Origin: Sweltsa coloradensis
Lineage: Eukaryota; Arthropoda; Insecta; Plecoptera; Chloroperlidae
Reading direction: 5' to 3'
Assembly (NCBI GenBank): GCA_024449915.1
Contig: JAMZAV010000902.1
Coordinates: 124,001 to 188,000 of the forward strand
Length of the DNA stretch: 64,000 nucleotides
The notes under the pieces are model-generated. The model worked only from the letters and a program-made list of their open reading frames with translations, searched no databases and was not told where the DNA came from. The translations under genes and the position numbers were made by a program. Below, piece after piece: positions 1 through 12,445 of the stretch; positions within the stretch are counted from its first letter, which is position 1; every line of letters begins with the position of its first letter.

Positions 1-99
1 GTGTTAACGAATGTAAGAGCAATAGGAAATAAGAGTGGGGACGCGTGTTGAAAATGGAATATTGGGGGCAATCGCGACAAAACAGTCAAATAATATTAT

Positions 100-315
100 G
101 GAAATAATTTCATAAATAAAAAGCCATCTCCCAATTGCCTGTCGAGTGTTTTACCCCTAAGCTATGGAGACGGTTAGCTTCATTACATCTGAATTCTTGG
201 TCCATTGTCGATCTGAATAGATTGGAATAGATGCCGCGCTGAGATGGATTTTTTAATTTCTCAATTGATTTCCATAAAATCAATTACACCTACGGGAGTG
301 TTTCCTGATTAAGAG
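100..315 (+). repeat. Fold-back tRNA-SINE-like copy A
   Basis: One of five related copies (others at 17.37, 36.76, 32.49/38.08 and 42.96 kb). Inverted arms lie at about 100-132 and 241-273 and pair imperfectly, followed by the family tail containing CGGGAGTGTTTCC (293-305). Between the arms is a tRNA-like segment on the minus strand, with an A-box-like TAGCTTAGGGGTAAAAC but no B box. Orientation of the tRNA-like part is opposite to that of the tail. Assignment as a SINE is inference from the tRNA-like head and the dispersed copies. Confidence 0.55.
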
Positions 316-836
316 GTTATAGGACATGCATTTTAAGCAAATTCTCGTTCTTTCGGCCGTTGACATATCATCTGTTTACAATTTTGGGTAGTTGTCAAGG
401 ATGAGGACAAATAGGGCTCTACAGTAACACTATTCAAGTAACTATTTTTAAGTAGTTTAAAGAAATTAAATTGATTTTCAGGCTTTTGGACTTTCTTAAT
501 AAAGTCTTAAATTCTCATTTTATTTGTCCATGTATGCTTAATTGCCATCAATGTTAAGTTTTATATACGTCGGATGCATCTTGGCCGAGCGAATAGCTAT
601 TTGCCAACTTCCAAATGTTTCCTAGTCCCTCTTAATGAAATTGAGGAAGAAGAGTCAAATAATTGTTATTTATATAATTATTCTGAGTTAAAAAGTGCGA
701 GGGTGTGCAAAAGCTGATTGGAATGGAACGAGAGAGAGAGAGAACTAGATAACACCCCCGAAGAGTTGAGAGCTGAACGCGTGTTAGCTCCGGAGATTGA
801 CTCCCTCATAGTCTCAGACAAGACGCGAGTCTGCAC
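316..836. other. No gene seen
   Basis: AT-rich sequence without a supportable gene. A short GA-dinucleotide run lies at about 730-743. Confidence 0.5.
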
Positions 837-991
837 GGCTACAAGGCTACAAGGATACAAGGCTACAAGGCTGCAAGGCTAGAAGGCTACAAGGATACAA
901 GGCTACAAGGCTACAAGGCTACAAGGCTACAAGACTACAAGGCTACAAGGCTACAAGGCTACAAGGCTACAAGGCTACAAGGCTACACGGC
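837..991 (+). repeat. 8-bp minisatellite, unit CTACAAGG
   Basis: About 19 head-to-tail copies of an 8-bp unit CTACAAGG, with occasional variants (GATACAAGG, GCTGCAAGG, GCTAGAAGG, GACTACAAG). Because 8 is not a multiple of 3, the array reads through all frames and gives no stable peptide. Copy number is probably polymorphic. Confidence 0.95.
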
Positions 992-1931
992 TCGACTTAA
1001 GACGAACGCGAACACCTCTCAACTTTCTTGCACGACTCGCGAGTTTAGTCGGAGATTTGCGGGGAAATAATTCAGCGCCGTCATTACGTTGCTTCATTTG
1101 AGGAGAGCTAATTCGATCTGGGAGCGTGTAATGGCTCTGCTTTGAAGACGGCGATGAAATGTGCATTCGAAGTAAGATGTGAGCAGCATGTGTTAACTCC
1201 TTGGCTGGATCCTCTGCACAACATCTCTCGTCACATATCATAATTAGTTTAACCTTAGTTTACTCACGAATGCTTATTTGATAAAATAATAAACAAGATC
1301 AAAAGTTTTAATTCATATCTGCCTTGCCCTATATTTCGGAATAATACTAGTGTGTTCGGTCATTATTTGAATTTAAATCGTTTAGTATCTTCAATGTACA
1401 ATTTAGACTATGTGGAGAGTAAAATACGTTTCTAGCAAACGATCTGTGTTCAAACAGACCACAGATGCCACATCATTATTTCCGAAAGTATTATGTGAAC
1501 CTGTGTAAGCCTCTAATGACACTGTTCTTGAACAATTGAAACACAAACTAAAACAAAATTAATGGAACATCGTTTCGACACAATTTAAATTCAAAAATTC
1601 AATATTTTAAAGATTAACTTCCAACTTATAAAAATATGAGAGCATTTTCAAAAAAAACATTAATTTATCTCTTTTATTCTCAAATTTAATATTTTGGGGA
1701 GTTTTGAAATCTAAAATATGTGTTTATAGAAAATTTAAAACCTCATGAGAATTTTATTTTACAGTTGAAATGAATATAACGTAGAAGTGCATTCGAACTA
1801 TTCTAGATTAAAAATGTATCACTAATAATTTTGGTTACGCCTAGATTTAAGAAATAAAAAAGTTTTTTGCGGAATTTTTAAGTATCGTGAACTTTCTGAT
1901 TTAGCATCTGTAACGTTTAACACTTATATTA
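992..1931. other. No gene seen
   Basis: AT-rich, apparently single-copy sequence within this window. Short open frames here show no recognisable domain. Confidence 0.45.
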
Positions 1932-3368
1932 GTCGTTCATCTCGGTCGAAAGTTGGGCTCAACTTGGGGGGCAAGGGCTAACCCATACAATTTGGTTATA
2001 CACATCATGGAGCATGTATTGTTGTTTAACTGAAGAAAAAATTTCACTGCTAACAATACGTCACGACGCTTCAAAGATGGCCGACGCTTCATTTCTAACG
2101 CCGCACATTGACTTACTAAAACCAAAATAAATGTCAGAAAAATAATTGCAGACACTTGATTTTACTTGTATTCAATTCAGAAGAAAATTTTCAACAATAC
2201 AAATGCAATTTACATAAAAATACAACAATGGAATAGTCTGTTATAGGTCGAAATAGACCTCGTGAACCCACTTTTTCCTATCTACGCCTTAATTTACGGA
2301 CATCTCAAGTGTACAATATAAATCCGATGGTTTTGGAAAAAATCACTAATGTGTGTCAGCATATTGGCAACAAGATGGCTATAACAGAATTTGTATATAA
2401 TGGGCTTTTTAAACTAAAATAATTACAAAACTAAACATGTGCGTATAATGATTCTCATTAATATCCTGTGATTTGCACATTATAGTGCAGTCCCTACCCA
2501 TAAGACCCGTAGGAATTTCGACCTGGATGGATTTTATCTTCTAATCCTGTTAGGGTGTATTTTAAGGATATAAAAAATCTTGGGTAGACATCTGTCGTTC
2601 CGGGCCTAAGTTTTTACGACGCCATCTTCTTTTAGGCACATGCATATAGAACACGCTCTTGGTTTCATATATTTTCTATAATTTTTATTACAGCTGTAGT
2701 AAAACTGAAGTAATATTTGGATTCTCCATGAAATTTCCAATTAATGATATATTTGGTCATCCTGAGAACATAATGGGATTATTTATAGAAAATTACATAT
2801 TATAAGACATGCAGATAAGTGATACCGATTGTTCGTTTATGATACACATATAACATTTGACACACTATATTAGGAATGTAACTGGAAAATGATTTGAATG
2901 TTGGGCTTTTTCATAATTGTCCCACGACACCAATAGAGGCCATTTTACAAGATGGCGGCGAAACATATTGTTTGTTTTTTTCAAATTTGATGAAAGAATG
3001 TTGAAATTGGGTAAATACATAGAACATGCCATTGAAAAATAACTAAGGAAAAACAACTCGTATAGGGTCATGTCAAACAAACAGAATGGCACCAATGGCG
3101 GCCATTTTGAAAGAAGGCCGTCACACACATAAACCACGTAAATTTAATGATATCCTCTTGTTATTTGATGGTATACAAGTAGGGCACGCTATTGAGAAAT
3201 TACGTGTGTTATATCAATTGAATACTTTTTAAAAACAATGTAGTGGGGCCTATATGGATCTGCTACCGCATATCTACATTTATTGCCATGACATTAAAAA
3301 CTAGCAATAATATTATTCTTTTAACAATAGGCTACACGTGTTTTTCGTACACATTGAAAAGCAATTGA

Positions 3369-4405
3369 ACTATTGAACCAATCAAATTTTGCAATAACAG
3401 AAAAGAACGAATGGTGTAAAGTAAATGATTTGGCACTCAATAAAGAGAAAACAAAACTGGTCTATTTCCACACAGATAATATACATAACATAAACAGAGA
3501 CTTACCTACTTTAAACATACAGGATGGTGGCCTAAATGTATTACAACCCACAACTGACACTGAATTCCTAGGCTTTCATGTGGATAGCACACTTAAGTGG
3601 AAAACACATATTGGAAAACTTGTCCCAAAACTGAATTCGGCATGCTTTATGTTGAGGAAAATGAGTACCTTGGTGGATGGAAAAACCATGAAAACTCTTT
3701 ACTTTGCTCACTTTCAATCATTGATGTAATATGGAATTGCATTGTGGGGGAACTCTACAGACAAGAAACTTGTTTTCCTACTACAAAAAAAGCTATTAGA
3801 ATTGTATCAAAGTCAGGATTCAGAGCTAGTTGTAAGCCACTCTTCAAGAAGCTAGGAATATTACCTATGCCATGTGTATATATATATGAAGTACTAATGT
3901 TTGTCCTAAAAATAAAAAACTCTTTGAATGTAATTCTGATATTCACACCCAGAACACTAGAAATAAAATAAACTAAGAATACCACAATGCAACCTCACAA
4001 TTCGACAGAAAGGACTTAAAGCTAGTGGAATTGAACTTTATAATAAACTTTCACAAGATGTTAAAGAATTAAAAGATGTAATGAAGTTCAAATCAAAACT
4101 TAAGAGTATGCTACTTAAGGAGTGTTATTATACCATACAAGACTTCAAAACTGTAGGATGCTTATAAAAATTTGATATTGTCCAAGAAAAATTGTATATA
4201 TTATATTGAATTGCATATATTGAATTGTAGTAATCTATTGATTCTTGTATATATTGTATAGGCCTAGTGCATATTTTAGGTTAAGATGTACATATTTCTG
4301 TAATTCTAAGTACTAACATGTAACCCATTGACAACTCAAATATTCAATGTATATCCTGTATACCACTGAATTTCAAAGAGGCTAATAAATCTACATCTAC
4401 ATCTA
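3369..4405 (+). mobile_element. 5'-truncated LINE inserted in the left palindrome arm
   Basis: A LINE 3' fragment ending in a short simple tail of CATCTA units. It is flanked by a 7-bp direct repeat, CAATTGA, at 3362-3368 and 4406-4412. The right arm of the surrounding palindrome (around 5505-5520) shows the uninterrupted site with a single copy of that heptamer, so both boundaries are defined to the base. The insertion therefore post-dates formation of the palindrome. The coding remnant is described separately. Confidence 0.93.
3373..3970 (+). pseudogene. LINE reverse transcriptase C-terminal remnant (Jockey/I type)
   Basis: Encodes the C-terminal side of a non-LTR retrotransposon reverse transcriptase. 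Typical family stretches are visible: VNDLALNKEKTKLVYF, then TEFLGFHVDSTLKWKTHI, then a thumb-like YGIALWGNS and LLQKKAIRIV. A single in-frame TAA at about 3727-3729 interrupts the phrase just before YGIALWG, after which the same frame continues to 3970. The N-terminal catalytic part, including the FADD box, is missing because of 5' truncation. The copy is dead. The clade assignment is from family resemblance only. Confidence 0.88.
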
Positions 4406-5618
4406 CAATTGACTAGTTTCTATAACACATTATCTTGTTAATGAATTTTTAATATGAAAATGGAAATGTTTATATTCCCATTTAAGTTAATGTAATTAAA
4501 TTCTCAATTTTTAAAGGCGATAGCCCGGTAGACGATTGTCATTAATGCAAAATTTGGTTTCTCATAGTTTATCCGTTTGGGACCCACAAACATAAACACA
4601 GAATTAACTATTACCATTTTCCATTCTCAGTTTTAGCAAGCCAGCTATTAGCTCTCTACCCATCTATACTGAGTTTAATTCAGTTTCAATAAAACATCTT
4701 CTAAAATGGGCAATACAATGTTTAAATTTGGTTCACACATGGGGCATGTCATTGGATAAAGAGTGTTTAATGTGTTCAGCAAGTTACATCTGCACTGTGA
4801 CACCAACGGCATCCATTTCGCCATTTGTCAAGATTTGATGAAACCATAAGAGAGAGAAACCTGCAACTTGCTTAAATAACTGGCCTTTTACTATTAGATT
4901 ACTTATTTCAAGTTCAATCCCGATCTGATAGTGCGTATTCCTAGTAGATCTCAGAAGGTTTCCAACTGGTTACCCCTATATGACTGTCAAGGATTACACC
5001 GTCCTGTCGGATGGGATATTAAGCCATTGGTCCCCTTGGTACTTATCAAACGCCATCAAAAACACCACAAATTAAATTACGAAGTGCGATGGAGTGTAGG
5101 ATGAAGATAATCACAGTAGGAAAGTAGAGCAAATAGCAACATTAATGTTGCTAAATGCAATTCATTATTTTATTGATGTTTCGTAACAGATAAAACTTTA
5201 TTTTTATCTTCACCTTGTTATACTTGGATATATATATACTAACCAAATATTTCTACAAGGGTTTCTTCTTCATCTGATTGGTTGGATGGGGCGCTTATAG
5301 TTAGCTGGCTAAAAGCTAATTCTGTGTATATGTTGTGGGTCCCAAACGGATTAACTTTAAAAAAACAAATTTTGCACAAATGACAGTCATTACCGGACTA
5401 TCGCCTATTACAAACGAGAATTAAATTACTTAAACTTAAATGGGAACATGAACATTTTCGTTTTCATATTAAAAATTCATAAACAAGATAATGTGTTATA
5501 GAAACTAGTCAATTGCTTTTCTATGTGTACGAAAAACACGTGTATTATTATAAGAATGGTATTATTGCTAGTTTTTAATGTCATAGCAATTAATGTAGCT
5601 ATGCGGTAGCAGATCCTT

Positions 5619-5779
5619 ATACTATCTGCTCCATCGGAGGTTTGCAGATGGTGACGTCACCGGCGGGATAGTTGTAGCCAATCAGCGGTCACTAATTTTA
5701 AATACCGATCGACCATTGGCCCGCTCGACCCCGCCGATGCCGCTAGCATCTGCATTTTTTCAATAGAGCAGCTATTATA
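5619..5779. mobile_element. 160-bp MITE-like insert in the right palindrome arm
   Basis: The left arm has only about 15 bases at the equivalent place (near 3240-3255), whereas the right arm has about 160. The insert ends are inverted repeats of about 16 bases built around TATCTGCTCCAT and its imperfect complement ATAGAGCAGCTA. It contains a GTGACGTCAC palindrome. No target duplication could be fixed, and a deletion in the left arm is the alternative explanation. Confidence 0.6.
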
Positions 5780-7107
5780 TTGTTTTTAAACAGCATTGAA
5801 TTGTCATAACACATAAAACCGTAATTTCTCAATAGCGTGCCCTACTTGTATACCCATCAAATAACAAGATATCATTAAATTTACGTGGTTTATGTGTGTG
5901 ACGGCCTTCTTTCAAAATGGCCGCCATTGGTGCCATTCTGTTTGTTTGACATGACCCTACGACTACGAGTTGTTTTTCCTTAGTTATTTTTCAATGGCAT
6001 GTTCTATGTATTTACCCAATTTCAACATTCTTTCATCAAATTTGAAAAAAACAAACAATATGTTTCGCCGCCATCTTGTAAAATGGCCTCTATTGGTGTC
6101 GTGGGACAATTCTGAAAAAGCCCAACATTCAAATCATTTTCCAGTTACATTCCTAATATAGTGTGTCAAATGTTATATGTGTATCATAAACGAACAATCG
6201 GTATCACTTATCTGCATGTCTTATAATATGTAATTTTCTATAAATAATCCCATTATGTTCCCAGGATGACCAAATATATCATTAATTGGAAATTTCATGG
6301 AGAATCCAAATATTACTTCAGTTTTACTACAGCTGTAATAAAAATTATAGAAAATATATGAAACCAAGAGCGTGTTCTATATGCATGTGCCTAAAAGAAG
6401 ATGGCGTCGTAAAAAACTTAGGCCCGGAACGACAGATGTCTACCCAAGATTTTTTCTATCCTTAAAATACACCCTAACAGTATTAGAAGATAAAATCCAT
6501 CCAGGTCGAAATTCCTACGGGTCTTATGGCCAGGGACTGCACTATAATGTGCAAATCACAGGATATTAATGAGAATCATTATACGCACATGTTTAGTTTT
6601 GTAATTATTTTAGTTTAAAAAGCCCATTATATACAAATTCTGTTATAGCCATCTTGTTGCCAATATGCTAACACACATTAGTGATTTTTTCCAAAACCAT
6701 CGGATTTATATTGTTCACTTGAGATGTCCGTAAATTAAGGCGTAGTTAGGAATAAGTGGGTTCACGAGGTCTATTTCGACCTATAACAGACTATTCCATT
6801 GTTGTATTTTTATGTAAATTGCATTTGTATTGTTGCAAATTTTCTTCTGAATTGAATACAAGTAAAATCAAGTGTCTGCAATTATTTTTCTAACATTTAA
6901 TTTGGTTTTAGTAAGTCAATGTGCGGCGTTAGAAATGAAGCGTCGGCCATCTTTGAAGCGTCGTGACGTATTGTTAGCAGTGAAATTTTTTCTTCAGTTA
7001 TACAACAATACATGCTCCGTGATGTGTAGAACCGAATTGTATGGGTTAGCCCTTGCCCCCCAAGTTGAGCCCATTTTAGGCCTTCTTGCCTTCGAGATGA
7101 ACGACTA

Positions 7108-8804
7108 TATAACCCATATCTTCTTAATCATAAACATGATATGTATTTAATCAAAGCTTAAAATGTGTATTTAGTTACTTTTATTTTAGTTCACCCGTCT
7201 CATGACCGAACAAGCAACCCAGGTTTATTCTTTGCAATGTTTCATAGATTACGTATTTTCTGCAGCAAAAACTACTTACAAATATCAAATGTATTCCGCT
7301 CGACTATGATCCAGTATAATCTACTTTTCGTTTTGTCTAGAGTTGAGGGTTGGTATTAGTCTTCGCCAACATTACGACCGAGAAGCGCTAAGAAATAGAT
7401 TAACGTCACATTACAACGCGAAGATTAATGCCCGCCAAAGCTGATAAGAGCAACAAAGAGAGAAGTCCTAAGTGACAATTAGTTGCATCTAACCTAATTA
7501 GCAGACTTTTGTGTCGAGAAGCGTGACACAGTTTTATCTTTCACTCGGACGAGCAAGCTCTTTGTGTTCGGTTGATTTAGCTCTTTGTCTAAGACGCCGA
7601 TGAAAAAAGAGGGAGTGAGAGAACGACAGTTAATGTGAATATTATGTGTCTGGTATATGCCCATATTTTATGAATACAGAATTAACCTCAATATTTTAAC
7701 CTACTATCCCCCCCCCCACACAATCATCTCCAACCAAACTCTATACACTGTCGTTTAATTGAATTTTAGTGGGTGACTCTTTTATGGTTCCAAACAAAAG
7801 CTAACGACGCCGACGCCATCGAAAATTGAATTATGGCCAACCACAACCAGCAATCAGTTAATAATTATTTATTCCTCTGTTTGGTGACGATGTTATGTGT
7901 TTAAGACTTGTTCTATTCGTTCACGCATTATTACGTAAATATACAGAAAACTGTATGTATCATCCAATTAGATTTATTATTAATTAAATCTTAAAATTAA
8001 TAATAATAAATTTTTAATTACTTTTAAAACAAAAATTTAAATGGAAGAAAATTTAAAACGAAAATTGAAAATGAAGTATAAATTAATAAAACATTGTAAA
8101 GAGCAATTTAAAAACGTTTCGAATACTGTTAGGTAGAAAAATTACACCCGTTTGAAAAATAACATTGACATAATATATGATTATACATTATTTAAACTCT
8201 GAGAATGATTTAAGTGACACAGACTTATTGTAAACAAAATGTTTGTAAAACCGTTAACTTGTAAGATTGAATAGTCTCATTACTCTCATTTACTAAAAAT
8301 AATATTTAATCTGAAGTTTGTTTTCTATATTGTGCGTTTGTCCTCTTTAACATTTACATAAAGATTAAACACAGGTTCCAAGTTGTCGGCTGTACATTTC
8401 TTTGATAATCTCACTCTCTCAGCCAGGGAAGTGTGATGTGTAGAGGCACGGCCACCACTTGTGTCTAGTGAGGGTGTGATACAAGGGCGGAGATGACAGT
8501 GGGGAGAATACGAATGCTAGTCTAAGTGTCGAGAATGAGTCAGCTAGGTACTTTCAAGTATGACGAAAACAAAGTAAAACAGAGATAATAACTTACATTT
8601 TACGTACACACATTTTGCGATACGGTAAATCTAGGGCCAACCAAATTTAATGGCTAAGCCACTTTTTTTATGAATTCGAGTTTAAAAATGTTTTAGATTT
8701 AGATTTCAGGGAACCTTCGAAATCTCGAAAATAATACTTGTCACGTGTGCCCCTTTAGTCAGTGTGCAGAGGTTTTTGAGAATGTGATAGTGCATAGCTT
8801 GATA
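7108..8804. other. No gene seen
   Basis: No supportable coding sequence. There is a homopolymeric C run at about 7708-7717. A stretch of about 40 bases near 7800-7840 resembles, on the minus strand, the end of the dispersed 250-bp repeat described at 12.2, 25.7 and 58.8 kb. Confidence 0.4.
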
Positions 8805-9075
8805 GAGAGTTGAGCAGAACCTATAGAAGAAGATGGATTTAGAAGTGGGTGATCACCATTAATCGAATAAATTATATCTGAACGAAATCATGGAGAGGAG
8901 ATGGTGACATTGGAAGTTAAAAGTGAAAAGTGAAGCTGTGGGAAGACAGGAAATAGAAGGTCAATAGTGGAAGGCCGATGCAAGACGAAGATGAAGAAAC
9001 GCTGAGCCCGGAAAACTCGGTATAAAACAGTTTCGTGCCCTAGATATCGGTGTGGAGGACACCACTCAACACAGA
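8805..9075 (+). repeat. Dispersed 260-bp element, copy 1
   Basis: Shares a block with 15175-15432: both have GAAGCTGTG, a purine-rich middle with GAAGATGAAGAAACG, then CTGAGCC and TTTCGTGCCCTAGATATCGG, ending in ACACCACTCAAC. The terminal inverted repeat is decayed here. The second copy has intact ends. Confidence 0.7.
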
Positions 9076-11948
9076 TTTAAAAATATAGGCAAAAAACGAA
9101 AAAAAAAATATATATTTGGTAGACTTTTTCACCTTAAACGAATAAAAGGAAGGCCATAAATCATAATCAGCAAGCATCGAAATGTGAAAGTTATGCAGGA
9201 AAAACAGAATGCGTATCTTCATTCTTCTGTTCAAACATTGAAACCAGATTCCCATAAATACGCCAGACTTTATATTAGTATTATATGGTATCTATATTAC
9301 CTATTACTTAGAGTGATCTACAGATAATTCATTTCCTTCAATGGAAGCAGACTCATTCCTTACTGGCCGGTCGAACTCCAAGAAGGTAGCGAGACGTACT
9401 TTGTTGACCCGATCGTTGTTTATATCCAAAGTCTTTACAACGTTCCTCTAAACACATTCTCGACACTTTCCGAAACTTTCTCATCGAGTAACTTTCCCCA
9501 ATGTCAATACCATTACCAACAATGTGTCCCTGTCTGTTACGCCGAATAGTTCGCCGCGCCGTTTCCCCGTCCGCCGGAGAAACTAGTGCGGACTTGGTTT
9601 TACATTCTCTCACAGTTCAATGCGTTACAAGGCATTACGAGAGAAATAAGAGGGCACGCTGGAATGGAATGGGTTGGGCTGGTCTGGTCGGCTACTGACT
9701 TCCAAAGTTAATCACATGGAAGCTGGAAGAACGAGGATGTGTTCAATTTAAACGAAACACACAATGCGTAGAAAGTAGAACGGATACAAGAAGGAACGCA
9801 ACTTAAGCGCGTGTAATGTTGGGAGACTAAATCGATTCTTAATCGATTCTGTGAAATGGTGTAACATAACGTGATTACTTCTACATTCATGATGAATAAA
9901 AAAAATGTGATTAAAAAAGTTAAGTCGCTGAATGCAGGTTGAATTTCGCATTTATGCAGAGAATATTACACATTTTTAAAGAGTTTTTACGTATATATCC
10001 CAGGTGACATAACACATCTTTTCATAAAAAATAATTAACAGAACTTCGAATTGATATTATGTCACACGTTTTGTTTTAATAGGCTTTAGGATTAAGATAA
10101 ATCCACTTCCTTTCCGTTTTAACAATTGGAAATTCAGATTAATCAGGCTTCTTATCTTTAAGTTTTACAATTTAATCAAACATGATTGTTTTTTAGTGCT
10201 ATTGTCTCTTTTTGGGGAACTAATGGTACATTAGCACATGAATGTGGTGGACCGTAAATGATTGAATGTGACTGCTCTTACTATTATCATAACCGGAATT
10301 GATTTATTATATATTGTTTTAATTTTATTTATTTCTATCCTCTTCAGTTTATAAAAGCTGGTTTACAAAGGAGGAAAACTAGATAAATCTAATAACATAA
10401 ATGTTGACACAATAATGAACTTGTTTAAATCATCAGTTATTACGAAAGTAAAAAATATATCCCCAGCTAAGGAATCCAATTTACACTTAATTTACTTTGC
10501 GTACTATACGGTCTAGCTAGACTCTAGAAACATGTTGGTTGCCACAGACGGTACTATAATCAAAGGGCAACCAGAGTTGAGGTGTTGATTTTTACTATTT
10601 CTATCTCCCCTTTATTTCTTTATTTTAATAGGGGAAAGCTTTGAAAATATTTTGTAGAGCTGGTACAAATATTTTAGTGCAGGTACTTTTTTCATACTCG
10701 AAGTTCTTCTTTGATTTAAGTTAATTATATTGTTGATAATTTACTCAATGTCCTAGCTAATACTTGTGATAATCTTTCCGAACGTAATTGTGTTATGTTA
10801 TAAACAATGTTCCAGAAACTCTTGTTAGTTCTTTGGGCATGATTAATTGCCACAGCTGATATTTCGTTAAAACATTGATAATTGGGTAAAGATGTTTGAA
10901 GTAAGATAAAACGATAATGGAATATAAATCATAAAATTGCGTAGATAACCAGAAAAGCGTTAAAAGCAAATTTTGCATAAATCTAAATATAGATTGATTC
11001 ATTAACCTGAACTAATTTAACGCATCAAAGACCAAAATATTATACAACGGTTAATTTATATTGCTTTGAAATATATAAGTTATAATTCCTACCTTTGGTG
11101 TGACAAGTGTCTTATTTTACATAGAAAACCTGCCCAGATAACTTTGCTTTTCTTGGCTTAAGAATTAGGGAATCTCCTCGGACTAATTGAGAACCTTTGA
11201 TAAAAATTGAGATAAGTCAATTTTATTTTCTAAAAAGGACTCAATCTCAGTATTTTTAACCCAGTGAGCTAACCCCTTCAATAAGGTTTTTAGTGGTAAG
11301 ATTAAGCCTCGTATATTGTAAAGATCTATTCCCTCCAGTGTATGTTAATGATTCATTAAGAAACTTTCAATCGATCAGTTAAACAACATTAATAGGCTGA
11401 GGCTCAAACATTTTGCATGACTATATAGTACAAGGTGTAATAATGAATTTTGTTATTTCTGAGCTGTATTAAGTTATTATTAGTTACGGAAAAGTGGTAA
11501 GGGAAGATTGATCAATGTAAATGTAAAGTATTTTGATTGTAATAATAATCACTGTAATTTAAACCTTTATCCAAAAGTGCAATTAGTTGACTAATGGATT
11601 AAACTATGAGAGTGTGAATGTAGAACGGAAACATTAATCCAATCACATTAATAATGTAACTCCCCGCCTATAAATGTTTAATTAGTTAACAACACCAGTT
11701 ACTCTATTTTATTAGCAGATTGAATATCATTTATATTTTATAGATGCACTACAATATGTAACCTAGCAGTTAATACAAGCTATATAATTTGACAAAGTGC
11801 TCAGATTATTGTAATTGTACATTTTACACGCCAAATAGAGAAACATAACTTCCATTCAAAATAATTATAACTGTTTCACATATTTTGTATCTCTTTTAAT
11901 TTCTAAGCCAGTAGTATCATCATTAAATCTTGACTTGAATATAGTTCA
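9076..11948. other. No gene seen
   Basis: About 2.9 kb with only short open frames and no recognisable domain, RNA gene or repeat shared with the rest of the window. Confidence 0.4.
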
Positions 11949-12022
11949 TTGTTGTGTCATTTATTTAGTAGTACTTCTTTTGTAAATCAGTTATTTAACT
12001 GAATAGGATAGACGTTACATAA
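11949..12022 (+). mobile_element. LINE 3'-end fragment (family of 55-57 kb)
   Basis: Matches the 3' untranslated end of the LINE at 55-57 kb: TTGTTGTGTC, then TTTGTAAATCAGTT, AACTGAATAGGATAGACGTT and a short A/T-rich tail. A typical dead-on-arrival 5'-truncated copy. Confidence 0.75.
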
Positions 12023-12189
12023 ATGAATGAAGCTAGATGAGAACAGTTTATTTAAAATTCAAGCCATATCAATCATCAATATAATGCAAGTTCAATCGTT
12101 TTCGTGGATTTCCATAAAAATAATTATCAATCTTAACGTTAATTTAATTAAAATAATAATAAAAAATATTCAGACCCACTAAATCACAT

Positions 12190-12445
12190 ATCAAATTTTT
12201 CGTGGAGGACATTTAATTTAAAGAAGATCAAGCCAGCCCTGAAGGCGCCGACACCATCGACGAGCCTACAATGACCAACTAGAGACAGGCATCTTTAAGT
12301 ATTAACACCGACCAATCAAGCTGGACACGATTCCACGCGCGGACAGCGCCAGAATCGATTAGGTTAATTCGGAACAACATTAGAAAGTATAATATGTGCC
12401 TCGTTGCTAGGAAGACTCCAAAGTCACCGTTTACACATTCCTACG
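12190..12445 (-). repeat. Dispersed 250-bp repeat, copy 1
   Basis: Related to 25650-25900 and 58828-59070 on the plus strand. Shared landmarks on its own strand are TGTAAACGGTGACTT, GCAACGAG, CTGGCGCTGTCCGCG, AATCGTGTCCAGCTTGATTG and a closing GGCTTG. No coding potential, no tRNA-like head and no clear terminal inverted repeat. Confidence 0.8.

Larger units (their letters stand above)
1932..7105. mobile_element. 5.2-kb palindromic (long inverted repeat) transposon
   Basis: The two halves are reverse complements over about 1.7 kb each. The left arm is about 1932-3368 plus 4406-4670; the right arm is about 5275-7105. The outermost 13 bases are perfect inverted repeats, GTCGTTCATCTCG at 1932-1944 and its complement at 7093-7105. 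Both ends are followed directly outward by TA (1930-1931 and 7106-7107), consistent with a TA target duplication as in the Tc1/mariner group, although the long arms also recall fold-back elements. The central loop, about 4670-5275, has no transposase that I recognise, so this is a non-autonomous element. The left arm carries a LINE insertion and the right arm a 160-bp insertion. The matching short open frames at 1937-2155 (minus) and 6872-7150 (plus) are simply the paired arms. Confidence 0.85.

Noticed and set aside
1937..2155. Similar 72- and 92-codon frames on opposite strands (also 6872-7150) as a duplicated gene pair
   Set aside because: They are the two arms of one palindromic element; similarity extends far beyond the frames through non-coding DNA, and no domain is recognisable.
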